From CAVQCJ01 sp963771835 (lineage in GTDB: Bacteria; Actinomycetota; Actinomycetes; Prado026): 64,000 bases of DNA. Where the stretch lies: contig CAVYVA010000002.1 of NCBI GenBank assembly GCA_963771835.1, positions 186,001-250,000 of the forward strand. The letters run 5' to 3'. The notes under the pieces are model-generated. The model was not told the origin of the DNA. It saw nothing but the letters and a program-made list of their open reading frames with translations, and searched no databases. Positions 8,048 through 15,121 of the stretch are shown here, piece by piece (the first letter of the stretch is position 1; every line of letters begins with the position of its first letter). Position numbers and translations under genes: made by a program.

Positions 8048-10177
8048 TCAGCGTCGCTCACCCGGTCTGCGTCCGCCCTTGCGCGGCGTGGCCGCGGCGG
8101 CCTGGCTGGCGGCGCGCTCGCTGTCGTGCCGCCCGTACGCGTCGACGATGTCGCTGACCAGCCGGTGCCGGACGACGTCCTTGCTGGTCAGGCGCAGGAA
8201 CGCGACGTCGCCGATGCCGGCGAGCACCTCCTGGGCCTCGTTCAGCCCGCTGCGGGTGCCGCCGGGGAGGTCGGTCTGCGTGACGTCACCGGTGACCACC
8301 ATCTTCGAGCTGAACCCCAGCCTGGTCAGGAACATCTTCATCTGCTCGGGCGTCGTGTTCTGCGCCTCGTCCAGGATGATGAACGCGTCGTTGAGCGTGT
8401 TGTGGGTGACGAGGAAGTCGTCGGTCACGTACAGCGAGTCCTGAGCTGCGACGCAGATGCACACGCAGTCGGCCTCACCCGCGGGCTCGATGCTGTCGAT
8501 CATGCGCATCGGCCGGCCTCCGCCGTGCGCCTCGTACACCTCCCGCTTGCGGGCCAGCCGGAACGGCTCCGTCCCCTCCGGCAGCCGGATCTCGATGACG
8601 TACGCGTCGCTGCGGTGCCAGATGGGACGTGCAGAGGTTCCCCCAGGACGCCGCCCCGCAGCACGCCTCGTCCTCGTGTACGCCACACCGCCGAGGGAGC
8701 GCACGAGGTAGACGACGTCGTCCCGCAACCGGTCCGAGCAGGTGGTGTACTGGATCCGGCAGGTCCGGCCGAGCTGTCGCACCGGGCCGCCGTCGGAGTC
8801 GAGCAGACCCTGGAGCAACGCCAGTCGAACGTCGACCGAGTTGACGAGGTAGTCCATCGGGACGAACTTCGTCGTCGACCGCGTGCCGTCGAGCCCGAGG
8901 TCCCGCAGGTCCGCGGTCACCGGGTTCGCGACCGCGAGGCCCCGGCCCCGCTGCTGGTGCTGCAAGACGTAGTCGACCCTCGACTTGCGCCGCAGAGCGA
9001 TCCCGGGGAGCGCTCGCTCGAGCGCCTCGGCGAGCTCGGGGTCGGCGGTCGCGAAGCTCGGTGTCGTGGAAAGGGTGAGGCACCCGTCACCGAGGAGCAG
9101 CCCGAGGGCGTACGCGTCGATCGGGACCTCGCGCGGTTCCATCTCGACCGGCCGGACCAGCGGCAGCTCGAACCGGCGGTAGTGCGAACGCCGCAGGTCG
9201 CCGATCATCTCCCTCGTCTGGAGGACGCGGCCGGGCCGTCCACGCCGGCGGTCGTCACGCGTGGTGACGAACCAGAGGTGCTCCCCGCACGCGAGGGTCG
9301 AGGCGCCGTCCTGGGTGGCCAGCCGGTAGACCTTCTTGCGGCCCTGCGGGTAGACGCCGAGCACCGGGGTCGGCCGGCCGTCCGAGCCGACCACGAGGTC
9401 ACCGACCCGCAGCGAACCGATCGACCGGAAACCGGCGGGGGTGAGCACCGGGGTGTCGACGGGTTGGGCACGGCCCCGCATGTATGCCAGGGGGGCCACC
9501 TCGATCGTCCCGGCGGCCATCAGCCGCGGGATCGAGTCCGGGTCGATCATGTCGTGCAGCGCGTCGTACAGCGGCCGCAGGTACGGGTCGATCTTCTCGT
9601 AGAGCGTGCCCGGCAGGAAGCCGAGCCGCTCGCCGGCCTCGACCGCCGGTCGGGTCAGGATGATCCGGCTGACCTGCTTGGACTGCAGCGCCTGCACCGC
9701 CTTGGCGACCGCGAGGTACGTCTTGCCGGTGCCGGCCGGCCCGATGCCGAAGACCACCGTGTGCTGGTCGATCGCGTCGACGTACTTCTTCTGGTTGAGG
9801 GTCTTCGGACGGATCGTCCGGCCGCGGTTGCTGAGGATGTTGAACGTGAGGACGTCGGCCGGGGTCGCGGCGAAGCCGCTGCTGCGCAGCATCGTGACAC
9901 TGCGCTCGATCGCCTCGGCGGTCAGCGGCTGACCGGTGCGCAGCACGATCACCAGCTCGTCGATCAGGCGCTCGACGAGGGCCACCTCGGCCGCGTCGCC
10001 GGTCACGGTGATCTCGTTGCCCCGGACGTGGATGGCGGTAGCGCCGAAGGCCTGCTCGACCACGCGCAAGAACTCGTCCCGGGCGCCCAGCAGCCCCACC
10101 ATCGGTACCGCGGCGGGCACCACGATCTTGTGCTCGGTGGCGGCCGTCCCGGGGACGTCCGGCGTGGTCTGCGACAT
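8048..10177 (-). CDS. phoH: PhoH family ATPase interrupted by an in-frame intein
   Basis: PhoH-like P-loop NTPase, proposed to act in RNA metabolism. The precursor is 709 residues: host residues 1-236, intein 237-593, host 594-709, giving a mature protein of about 352 residues, the normal PhoH length. Walker A is GPAGTGKT (about 145-152); Walker B FIILDEAQNT follows directly after the intein. The host sequence across the insertion would read YMRGR/TLNDAF, the invariant PhoH junction. ATG 10177 is preferred; an in-frame ATG at 10186 is also possible. The start is 10-12 bases after the preceding stop, and the end overlaps the likely ybeY start. Activity requires protein splicing. Confidence 0.95.
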   Translation of the reverse strand: MSQTTPDVPGTAATEHKIVVPAAVPMVGLLGARDEFLRVVEQAFGATAIHVRGNEITVTGDAAEVALVERLIDELVIVLRTGQPLTAEAIERSVTMLRSSGFAATPADVLTFNILSNRGRTIRPKTLNQKKYVDAIDQHTVVFGIGPAGTGKTYLAVAKAVQALQSKQVSRIILTRPAVEAGERLGFLPGTLYEKIDPYLRPLYDALHDMIDPDSIPRLMAAGTIEVAPLAYMRGRAQPVDTPVLTPAGFRSIGSLRVGDLVVGSDGRPTPVLGVYPQGRKKVYRLATQDGASTLACGEHLWFVTTRDDRRRGRPGRVLQTREMIGDLRRSHYRRFELPLVRPVEMEPREVPIDAYALGLLLGDGCLTLSTTPSFATADPELAEALERALPGIALRRKSRVDYVLQHQQRGRGLAVANPVTADLRDLGLDGTRSTTKFVPMDYLVNSVDVRLALLQGLLDSDGGPVRQLGRTCRIQYTTCSDRLRDDVVYLVRSLGGVAYTRTRRAAGRRPGGTSARPIWHRSDAYVIEIRLPEGTEPFRLARKREVYEAHGGGRPMRMIDSIEPAGEADCVCICVAAQDSLYVTDDFLVTHNTLNDAFIILDEAQNTTPEQMKMFLTRLGFSSKMVVTGDVTQTDLPGGTRSGLNEAQEVLAGIGDVAFLRLTSKDVVRHRLVSDIVDAYGRHDSERAASQAAAATPRKGGRRPGERR
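8399..9469 (-). mobile_element. Intein with LAGLIDADG homing endonuclease inside PhoH (class 3 signature)
   Basis: A 357-residue in-frame insertion between R236 and T594 of PhoH. It begins with Ala instead of Cys/Ser (AQPVDTPVLTPAGFRSIGSL) and ends DDFLVTHN before Thr+1. Splicing blocks are recognisable: block A, block B GEHLWFV with Trp66 two residues after His64, block F VCICV with Cys337 where the usual Asp stands, and block G L-V-T-H-N with Thr355. That W-C-T set with a non-nucleophilic first residue defines class 3 inteins. Dodecapeptide motifs ALGLLLGDG and LLQGLLDSDG mark a two-motif LAGLIDADG endonuclease with both acidic residues kept, so it may still be mobile. Confidence 0.92.
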
Positions 10178-10187
10178 CGCACCCATG

Positions 10188-11545
10188 CTACGGGGCGGGG
10201 TCGGCGTGGGGCGCGCCGAATACCCGGGCGTCCCGGGTGAAGCCGTAGGTCGCCCAGTGCATCCGCACGACGGCGCCGGAGCCGTCCCGGACGACCCGCA
10301 GCAGCTCCCCGGCCTCGCGGCCGGACACCGTCCGCCACCGGTCGTCCCCTCGGGGGCGAAGACGGCGGGAGGCCTGTTGGCGGGCGCGCCCACCACCCGG
10401 GCCTCGAGGTGGCCGCCGTGCCACCCGAACACGAACTCGGTGCCCTCGGACCACCACCGGCCGAGCAGCGGTGCGGCGGCCTCGTCGACAGCCGGCCCCG
10501 GCGTCCACGGCTCGGGGTCGGGCGGCTCTGCGGTGAGGACCACGTCGACGAGCCCGGCGGCGAGCGTGCCCGGCTGCGCCCCGGAGGTGGCGTTCACCAG
10601 CGCAACGGCGCCGACACCGTCCTGCCGGCGCACCCACATCGCGGCCAGGAACCCGGGCATCGCCCCCTCGTGACCGGCCAGCACCCGGTCGCCGTCGCGC
10701 ATCAGCATCAGCCCCAGCCCCCACCCGAGGGTCCAGGCGTCCACGTCCCACATGACGTGCGGCTGGCACATCTCCTCGACGGTGTCGGCGGCCAGCACCT
10801 CTGGCACCGGGTCGGCCCAGAAGGCGGCCCAGCGACCCAGGTCGGCAGCGGTGGACCACAGCTGCGCGGCCGGACCGAGGCCGGCGACGGGCAGGTCGGG
10901 CTCGCGGTGCAGCAGGTCGGCGTACGGGTCGGTGAGGTACCCGACGGCGCGCGGTGCGGTCGGCTCGAGGGTGGTCCTGGTCATCCCGAGCGGGTCGAGG
11001 ACGCGGGCCTGCAGCGACTGCTCCCAGCTCCGGCGGTCCAGCCGGGCCGCCAGCTCGCCGAGCAGGGCGTAGGCGAGGTTCGAGTAGTGCCAGCGACGGT
11101 ACGGCGCCGACACCGACTCGGCCTCCTCCAGACCGGCCACGAGCTCTTCGGGGCCCGGCGGCTGCAACGTCCACCACACGTCGCCCACCGGCTCGCGCTG
11201 CAGCCCGGACAGGTGGGTGAGCAGCTGGCGGACGGTGACCGCACCGTGGCGGCTGCCGGGCAGGTGGATGCCCAGCGGGTCGTCCAGGCGCAGCCGACCT
11301 TCGTCCCGCAGCGCCAGCACCAGGGCGGCGGTGAAGGTCTTGGTGATCGAACCGATCCGGTACTGCAGGTCCGGACCCGCCGCGGTGCCGGCGTCGGCGT
11401 CCGCCAGGCCGACGCCGTGCGCGAAGACCTGCTCGCCGTCGCGCACCACCGCGCCGACGACCGACGCCGCCCGCCAGTCGCGCTGGCTGCCCGCTACCCG
11501 GCGGCGCAGCTCGGTGACTGTGGTGCCGAGCAGGGATGCCGTCAC
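10188..11545 (-). CDS. Serine hydrolase of the beta-lactamase/D-Ala-D-Ala peptidase fold (one frameshift)
   Basis: Class C beta-lactamase-like serine hydrolase; substrate unknown. Motifs are S-I-T-K (catalytic Ser, about residue 67), Y-S-N (about 165) and H-E-G (about 290, replacing K-T-G). No signal peptide is visible, so it may be cytoplasmic. The frame breaks at a run of four C (10346-10349 on the plus strand). With one more base the reading continues DDRWRTVSGREAGELLRVV... to a TAG at 10188, just before phoH; as written it runs into phoH out of context. The GTG start at 11545 overlaps the HIT gene stop as GTGA. Confidence 0.82.
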
Positions 11546-11931
11546 CCGGGCGGCCAGGTCATCGGGCGACCGCCGAGCACGTGCGCGTGCACGTGCCCGA
11601 CCGTCTGGCCGCCCTCGCGACCGGTGTTCAGCACGATCCGGTAGCCGGTCGTCGCCGTCCCCTCCAGCACCGCGACAGCGGTCGCCTCCGCGAGCAGGGC
11701 GGCCGCGAGCCCGGGGTCGGCGGCGGCCAGCGCCGCGACGTCCGGGTAGTGGTCGCGGGTCACGACCAGCACGTGCGTCGGTGCCTGCGGATCGATGTCC
11801 CGGAAGGCGACCGTACGGTCGGACTCGCGGACGAGGTCGCCGGGGATCTCGCCGGCCACGATCCGGCAGAACAGGCAGTCCGCGACAGCGATGCGCGCGC
11901 TCGGCTCGCCTTCCGGGCTGAGGGCCTCCAT
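11542..11931 (-). CDS. HIT family nucleotide hydrolase
   Basis: Histidine-triad hydrolase of the HINT branch, typically cleaving nucleoside phosphoramidates such as AMP-lysine. The core starts C-L-F-C-R-I-V-A-G-E-I-P, and the active-site triad is H-V-H-A-H-V (about residues 113-118). The ATG at 11931 gives 129 residues. HIT genes commonly lie between rsmE and phoH in actinobacteria; here an HTH/Clp-N pair and an opposite-strand sigma operon have come between. Its stop overlaps the next start. Confidence 0.93.
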   Translation of the reverse strand: MEALSPEGEPSARIAVADCLFCRIVAGEIPGDLVRESDRTVAFRDIDPQAPTHVLVVTRDHYPDVAALAAADPGLAAALLAEATAVAVLEGTATTGYRIVLNTGREGGQTVGHVHAHVLGGRPMTWPPG

Positions 11932-12051
11932 GCGGGCAGAGTAGCGACCGGGCACGGTAAACCGGCCGGGCCCGGTCGGCGTCGTACGGGTATGCAGGCC
12001 GGCGTCACGCGGACCCCTGGCCCCGGAAGGGTCGCCGGGTGGGAGGTCGGC

Positions 12052-12570
12052 ATGGACGGGTCGGACGACCCGAGGACCTGGGACGCCGACCAGGCGGTCA
12101 CGGTCCTGCACGCCGCGCACTACCGGTCGCTGGTGCGGACGGCGGCCCTGCTGCTGCGGCGCACGGACCTCGCCGAGGAGGTCGTCCAGGACGCGTTCGT
12201 CGGGCTGCACCGCCGGTGGGGGCGGCTGCGCGACCCTGAGCGCGCGGTGGCCTACCTGCGCCAGTCGACCGTGAACGGGGCCCGCTCCGCCACCCGGCGC
12301 GCAGCCACCGCGACCCGGAACCAGCCGTTGCTGGCCGTCGACGCGCGCTCGGTCCCGGACCCGGCCGGCGCCGTGGCCGACCGGTCCGCGGTCATGGCGG
12401 CGCTGTCTTCGTTGCCCGACCGGCAGCGCGAGGTGCTCGTGCTGCGCTACTACGCGGACCTGTCCGAGGCCGCGATCGCCGACGCCCTGGGGATCAGCCC
12501 GGGGACCGTCAAGGCCCATGCTTCGCGCGGCCTGGCCGCGCTCCGCCCGACGCTGGAGCAGGTGCGATGA
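12052..12570 (+). CDS. ECF RNA polymerase sigma factor, SigE-like family
   Basis: Extracytoplasmic-function sigma factor of 172 residues. Region 2 spans about residues 20-80 (HYRSLVRTAALLL...DLAEEVVQDAFVGLHRRW), and region 4 about 115-165 (LPDRQREVLVLRYYADLSEAAIADALGISPGTVKAHASRGL) with a clear helix-turn-helix. ATG 12052 is chosen for its GGGAGG 6 bases upstream. The stop overlaps the next start as ATGA, so the downstream membrane protein is translationally coupled and is the natural candidate for its regulator or signal receiver. It is divergent from the HIT gene. Confidence 0.93.
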   Translation: MDGSDDPRTWDADQAVTVLHAAHYRSLVRTAALLLRRTDLAEEVVQDAFVGLHRRWGRLRDPERAVAYLRQSTVNGARSATRRAATATRNQPLLAVDARSVPDPAGAVADRSAVMAALSSLPDRQREVLVLRYYADLSEAAIADALGISPGTVKAHASRGLAALRPTLEQVR

Positions 12571-13574
12571 ACACCGGACCGATCGACAACGGCACCGACC
12601 CCGAGGCCGCGGCCGGCCACCGGCTGACCGAGGTGCTCGGGGGCGTCGCCGACACGGTGCAGCCCTCCGACGGCTCGCTCGACCGGGTGCTCACCCGGGC
12701 GCACCAGCGCTCGGTGTGGTCGTGGGGCACCCCGGTGCTCGCGGCCGCCGCGACAGTGCTGCTCGTCGCGGGGGTCGGCGTCTACGCGGGCACCCGCGGT
12801 CACGACAACGCGCAGGTGGGCGGCCCGTCCGCGACCGGTTCCTCGGCCGCCACCGGGCCGTCGGTGTCGGCCTCGACGACGACGTCCAACCACACGTCTC
12901 CCACGACCGGCACCGGCCCGCTGCACGCCCTGCCGGTCTACTACGCGGCCGAGTTCAACGGGCAGGCGCGGCTGTACCGGGAGTTCCACCCGGTGCGCAC
13001 GTCGACACCGGCGACGGCCGCGATCGACCAGCTGCTGACCGTCAGGCCGACCGACCCGGACTACGAGTCGCTGTGGCCGGCCACGACGACGCTGGTCACG
13101 TACGAGCGGTCCGGCACGCTGGCGTCGGTGAAGCTGTCGAACGGACCGTCCCGCTTCCCGGTCGCGGCGTTCCAGCAGATCGTCTACACGGTCACGGCCG
13201 CCGACCCGGCGGTGCACTCGGTGCAGATCTCGTACGGCTCCGTCACCCAGAACCCGATGGGGCGCGGCTCGTCGCTCGTGACGATCGCCCCGGTCTGGCT
13301 GCTGGCCCCGACACAGGGCGCGACGGTCTCGTCGCCGGTGACGCTGTCCGGCCTGGCCGGGGTGTTCGAGGCAACCGTGAACTGGGAGGTGGACACCGCC
13401 GACGGGGCGCCGGTCCAGTCCGGATCGGCGATGACCCCCGAGGCGTTCAAGATGGGCCCGTGGTCGACGCAGGTGACCCTGCCGGCCGGCTCCTACGTCG
13501 CCAAGGCCTTCGAGATCTCGGCCAAGGACGGGCTCTGGACCTGGGTGGACAGCAAGGCGTTCACCGTCCAGTAG
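12567..13574 (+). CDS. Membrane-anchored GerMN/Gmad2 domain protein, putative sigma-associated regulator
   Basis: 335-residue single-pass protein: a cytoplasmic N-terminus of about 54 residues, one TM (about 55-75, TPVLAAAATVLLVAGVGVYAG), a Ser/Thr-rich linker (about 80-112), then two extracytoplasmic domains. The first (about 115-225, LPVYYAAEFNGQARLYREFH... AIDQLL) resembles GerMN; the second (about 240-335, VWLLAPTQGATVSSPVTLSG... GPWSTQVTLPAGSY) resembles the Ig-like Gmad2 domain. GerMN domains occur in spore germination and LpqB-type proteins. Coupling to a sigma factor suggests an anti-sigma or signal-sensing role, but the short N-terminus has no recognised zinc-finger anti-sigma motif. 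Confidence 0.78.
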   Translation: MNTGPIDNGTDPEAAAGHRLTEVLGGVADTVQPSDGSLDRVLTRAHQRSVWSWGTPVLAAAATVLLVAGVGVYAGTRGHDNAQVGGPSATGSSAATGPSVSASTTTSNHTSPTTGTGPLHALPVYYAAEFNGQARLYREFHPVRTSTPATAAIDQLLTVRPTDPDYESLWPATTTLVTYERSGTLASVKLSNGPSRFPVAAFQQIVYTVTAADPAVHSVQISYGSVTQNPMGRGSSLVTIAPVWLLAPTQGATVSSPVTLSGLAGVFEATVNWEVDTADGAPVQSGSAMTPEAFKMGPWSTQVTLPAGSYVAKAFEISAKDGLWTWVDSKAFTVQ

Positions 13575-13599
13575 CGGGCAGCTGACCGGCGCTGACCGG

Positions 13600-14082
13600 T
13601 CAGGCGGCCGCGAGCAGCCGCGCGCGGACGGCCGCCCGGTCGACGCCGAACCGGTCGAGCAGCTCGCCGGCCGGGTCGGGGGTCGCGCAGTCGAGCAGGG
13701 CCAGCAGCAGGTCCGCCGGCTCGATCCGGCCGGCCCTGCGCACGCTGGCTGACCGCACGGTGCGGCCGAGCGTCTCCTTCGCCGCCGCCGTGAACGGGAC
13801 CCGACCCGGCCCGAGCGCCCGCGGGGCGGGGCGGGGCGGCGGCGGCTGGAATCCGGTGACGTCGATGCCGACGGAGGCCAGCGCCTGCGCGTCCAGGGCG
13901 TCGAGCGCGGCGCGGGCGCCTGCGACATCGACCCCGAGCTGTACGGCGGCGACGCCGGCCGGGTCGTCGAGCAGCCCGAGCAGCAGGTGCTCGGTGCCGA
14001 CCCTGCGGTCGCCGCGGCGGCCGGCTTCGGCCACCGCGTCGGTCACCGCGGTCCGGGTGCTACGGGCGAAGCGTTCGAACAT
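13600..14082 (-). CDS. Clp N-terminal (double Clp-N) domain protein
   Basis: Stand-alone ClpC/ClpA-type N-terminal domain, 160 residues, with no AAA module. Two half-repeats are visible: MFERFARSTRTAVTDAVAEAGRRGDRRVGTEHLLLGLL and VPFTAAAKETLGRTVRSASVRRAGRIEPADLLLALL, joined by a proline-rich linker (about 77-92). Such domains bind substrates or adaptors of Clp proteases, so it may act as an adaptor or decoy. It starts 6 bases after the HTH gene behind a GAGAGGTGAG, so the two form an operon. Confidence 0.88.
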   Translation of the reverse strand: MFERFARSTRTAVTDAVAEAGRRGDRRVGTEHLLLGLLDDPAGVAAVQLGVDVAGARAALDALDAQALASVGIDVTGFQPPPPRPAPRALGPGRVPFTAAAKETLGRTVRSASVRRAGRIEPADLLLALLDCATPDPAGELLDRFGVDRAAVRARLLAAA

Positions 14083-14088
14083 CTGGGC

Positions 14089-14304
14089 TCACCTCTCGCC
14101 GGCTTGGCCGTGCTTCTTGTGGGCGGCCTGCCTGGACACGCCGAGGGCATCGCCGATCTGCTCCCACGACCAGCCGCGGGCCCTGGCCGCGGCGACCTGG
14201 ACCGCCTCCACCTGTTCGGCGAGCCGTTGCAGGGCGACGACCGCGCGCAGCCCGACAGCGGGGTCGTCCGACCGGATAGCCGTGGTCAGGTCCGGACCGC
14301 TCAT
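14089..14304 (-). CDS. Small helix-turn-helix DNA-binding protein
   Basis: 71-residue protein with a C-terminal HTH, ARGWSWEQIGDALGVSRQAAHKKHG, of the sigma-region-4/MarR-like type; the N-terminal half is helical, probably for dimerisation. It is the first gene of the HTH/Clp-N operon. Two near-identical palindromes lie immediately upstream, one ending 3 bases from the ATG, making autoregulation likely. No Shine-Dalgarno is present, and the promoter predicts a transcript starting at or very near the ATG. Confidence 0.85.
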   Translation of the reverse strand: MSGPDLTTAIRSDDPAVGLRAVVALQRLAEQVEAVQVAAARARGWSWEQIGDALGVSRQAAHKKHGQAGER

Positions 14305-14306
14305 GC

Positions 14307-14324
14307 TGTCAATCTAGATTGACA
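14307..14324. promoter_or_regulatory. Perfect 18-bp palindromic operator (site 1)
   Basis: TGTCAATCTAGATTGACA, a perfect inverted repeat 3 bases upstream of the HTH gene start, covering its predicted -10 element. An almost identical site lies 28 bp further upstream (centre to centre). Probably bound by the HTH protein itself. Confidence 0.8.
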
Positions 14325-14340
14325 CTCCTGAGTCTGTCAA
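14311..14340 (-). promoter_or_regulatory. Predicted leaderless promoter of the HTH/Clp-N operon
   Basis: On the minus strand, TTGACA (14335-14340) and TAGATT (14311-14316) are separated by 18 bases, a good sigma-70-type match. Transcription would start about 7 bases on, at or next to the A of the ATG at 14304. Each element lies inside one of the two palindromes, so a bound repressor would block polymerase. Confidence 0.65.
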
Positions 14341-14352
14341 CCTGGATTGACA
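14335..14352. promoter_or_regulatory. 18-bp near-palindromic operator (site 2)
   Basis: TGTCAACCTGGATTGACA differs from site 1 at two central positions and keeps the TGTCAA/TTGACA arms. It overlaps the predicted -35 element of the HTH/Clp-N promoter. Confidence 0.75.
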
Positions 14353-14362
14353 CCGAGCGGGT

Positions 14363-15100
14363 CTACCGCCAGCGGGCGGAGGAGCTCAGCAGGACCGCTG
14401 CCGCCACCGTGCCGGCTGTCGACGTCCGCAGCACGGTCGGCCCGAGCCGGACGGCCGCCGCACCTGCGGCCGCGAACGTCGCCAGCTCGTCGTCGGTCAG
14501 TCCCCCTTCGGGGCCGACCACGACCACGATCTCCCCCGCCACCGGGACCGCCACCTCCGGCAGCGCCGTCGCCGCCCCCTCGTGCAGGACCAGGCCGAGG
14601 GCTGCACCGGCCAGCAGGTCGGCCACGAGCGAGGTCCCGGCCGGCGGCTCGACCTGCGGCCACCAGGTCCGCCTCGACTGCTTCGCCGCCTCGCGCGCGG
14701 TCGACCGCCACCGCTCCAGCGCCTTGGCCCCGCGCTCGTCCCGCCAGCGCGTCACGCACCGGGCCGCCGCCCACGGGACGACCCGGTCCACGCCGACCTC
14801 GGTGAGCGTCTCCACCGCCACCTCGCCGCGGTCGCCCTTGGGCAGGGCCTGCACCACGGTGACCCTCAACGCCGGCGGTGGCTGCTCGACGCGCTCGACG
14901 ACGTCGAGGACGAGGTGGTCCCTGCCGGCACCGACCACGGTCGCGGTGGCCGCCAGTCCGTACCCGTCGGTGAGCACGACGGTCTCGCCCGGCTCGATCC
15001 GCCGGACCGCGGCGGCGTGCCGGCCCTCGGTGCCGTCCAGGACGACCCGGTCACCGGCGAGCAGCACGGCCCGATCGGCGAAGAACACGGGCGCGCTCAC
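14363..15100 (-). CDS. rsmE: 16S rRNA (uracil-1498-N3)-methyltransferase
   Basis: SPOUT-class methyltransferase that modifies U1498 of 16S rRNA using S-adenosylmethionine. An N-terminal PUA-like domain (about residues 1-75) precedes the trefoil-knot domain with VQALPKGDRGEVAVETLTEVG, EAAKQSRR, VVGPEGGLTDDEL and LGPTVLRTSTAG. 245 residues, full length. It follows dnaJ by 21 bases in the conserved hrcA-dnaJ-rsmE order. Confidence 0.95.
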   Translation of the reverse strand: MSAPVFFADRAVLLAGDRVVLDGTEGRHAAAVRRIEPGETVVLTDGYGLAATATVVGAGRDHLVLDVVERVEQPPPALRVTVVQALPKGDRGEVAVETLTEVGVDRVVPWAAARCVTRWRDERGAKALERWRSTAREAAKQSRRTWWPQVEPPAGTSLVADLLAGAALGLVLHEGAATALPEVAVPVAGEIVVVVGPEGGLTDDELATFAAAGAAAVRLGPTVLRTSTAGTVAAAVLLSSSARWR

Positions 15101-15121
15101 GCCGCTGCCACCCGCCCCGCG

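Noticed and set aside
6080..10240. Plus-strand open frame of 1386 codons opposite corC, ybeY and phoH
   Set aside because: Antisense shadow rich in His/Arg/Asp/Val with no motif; all real motifs are on the minus strand.
8048..11545. Continuous minus-strand frame joining the serine hydrolase to PhoH as a fusion protein
   Set aside because: The linking stretch (GGGRCPAARPGSCCGSS...) is frame-shifted nonsense; the natural hydrolase C-terminus and a stop lie in the other frame just before phoH.
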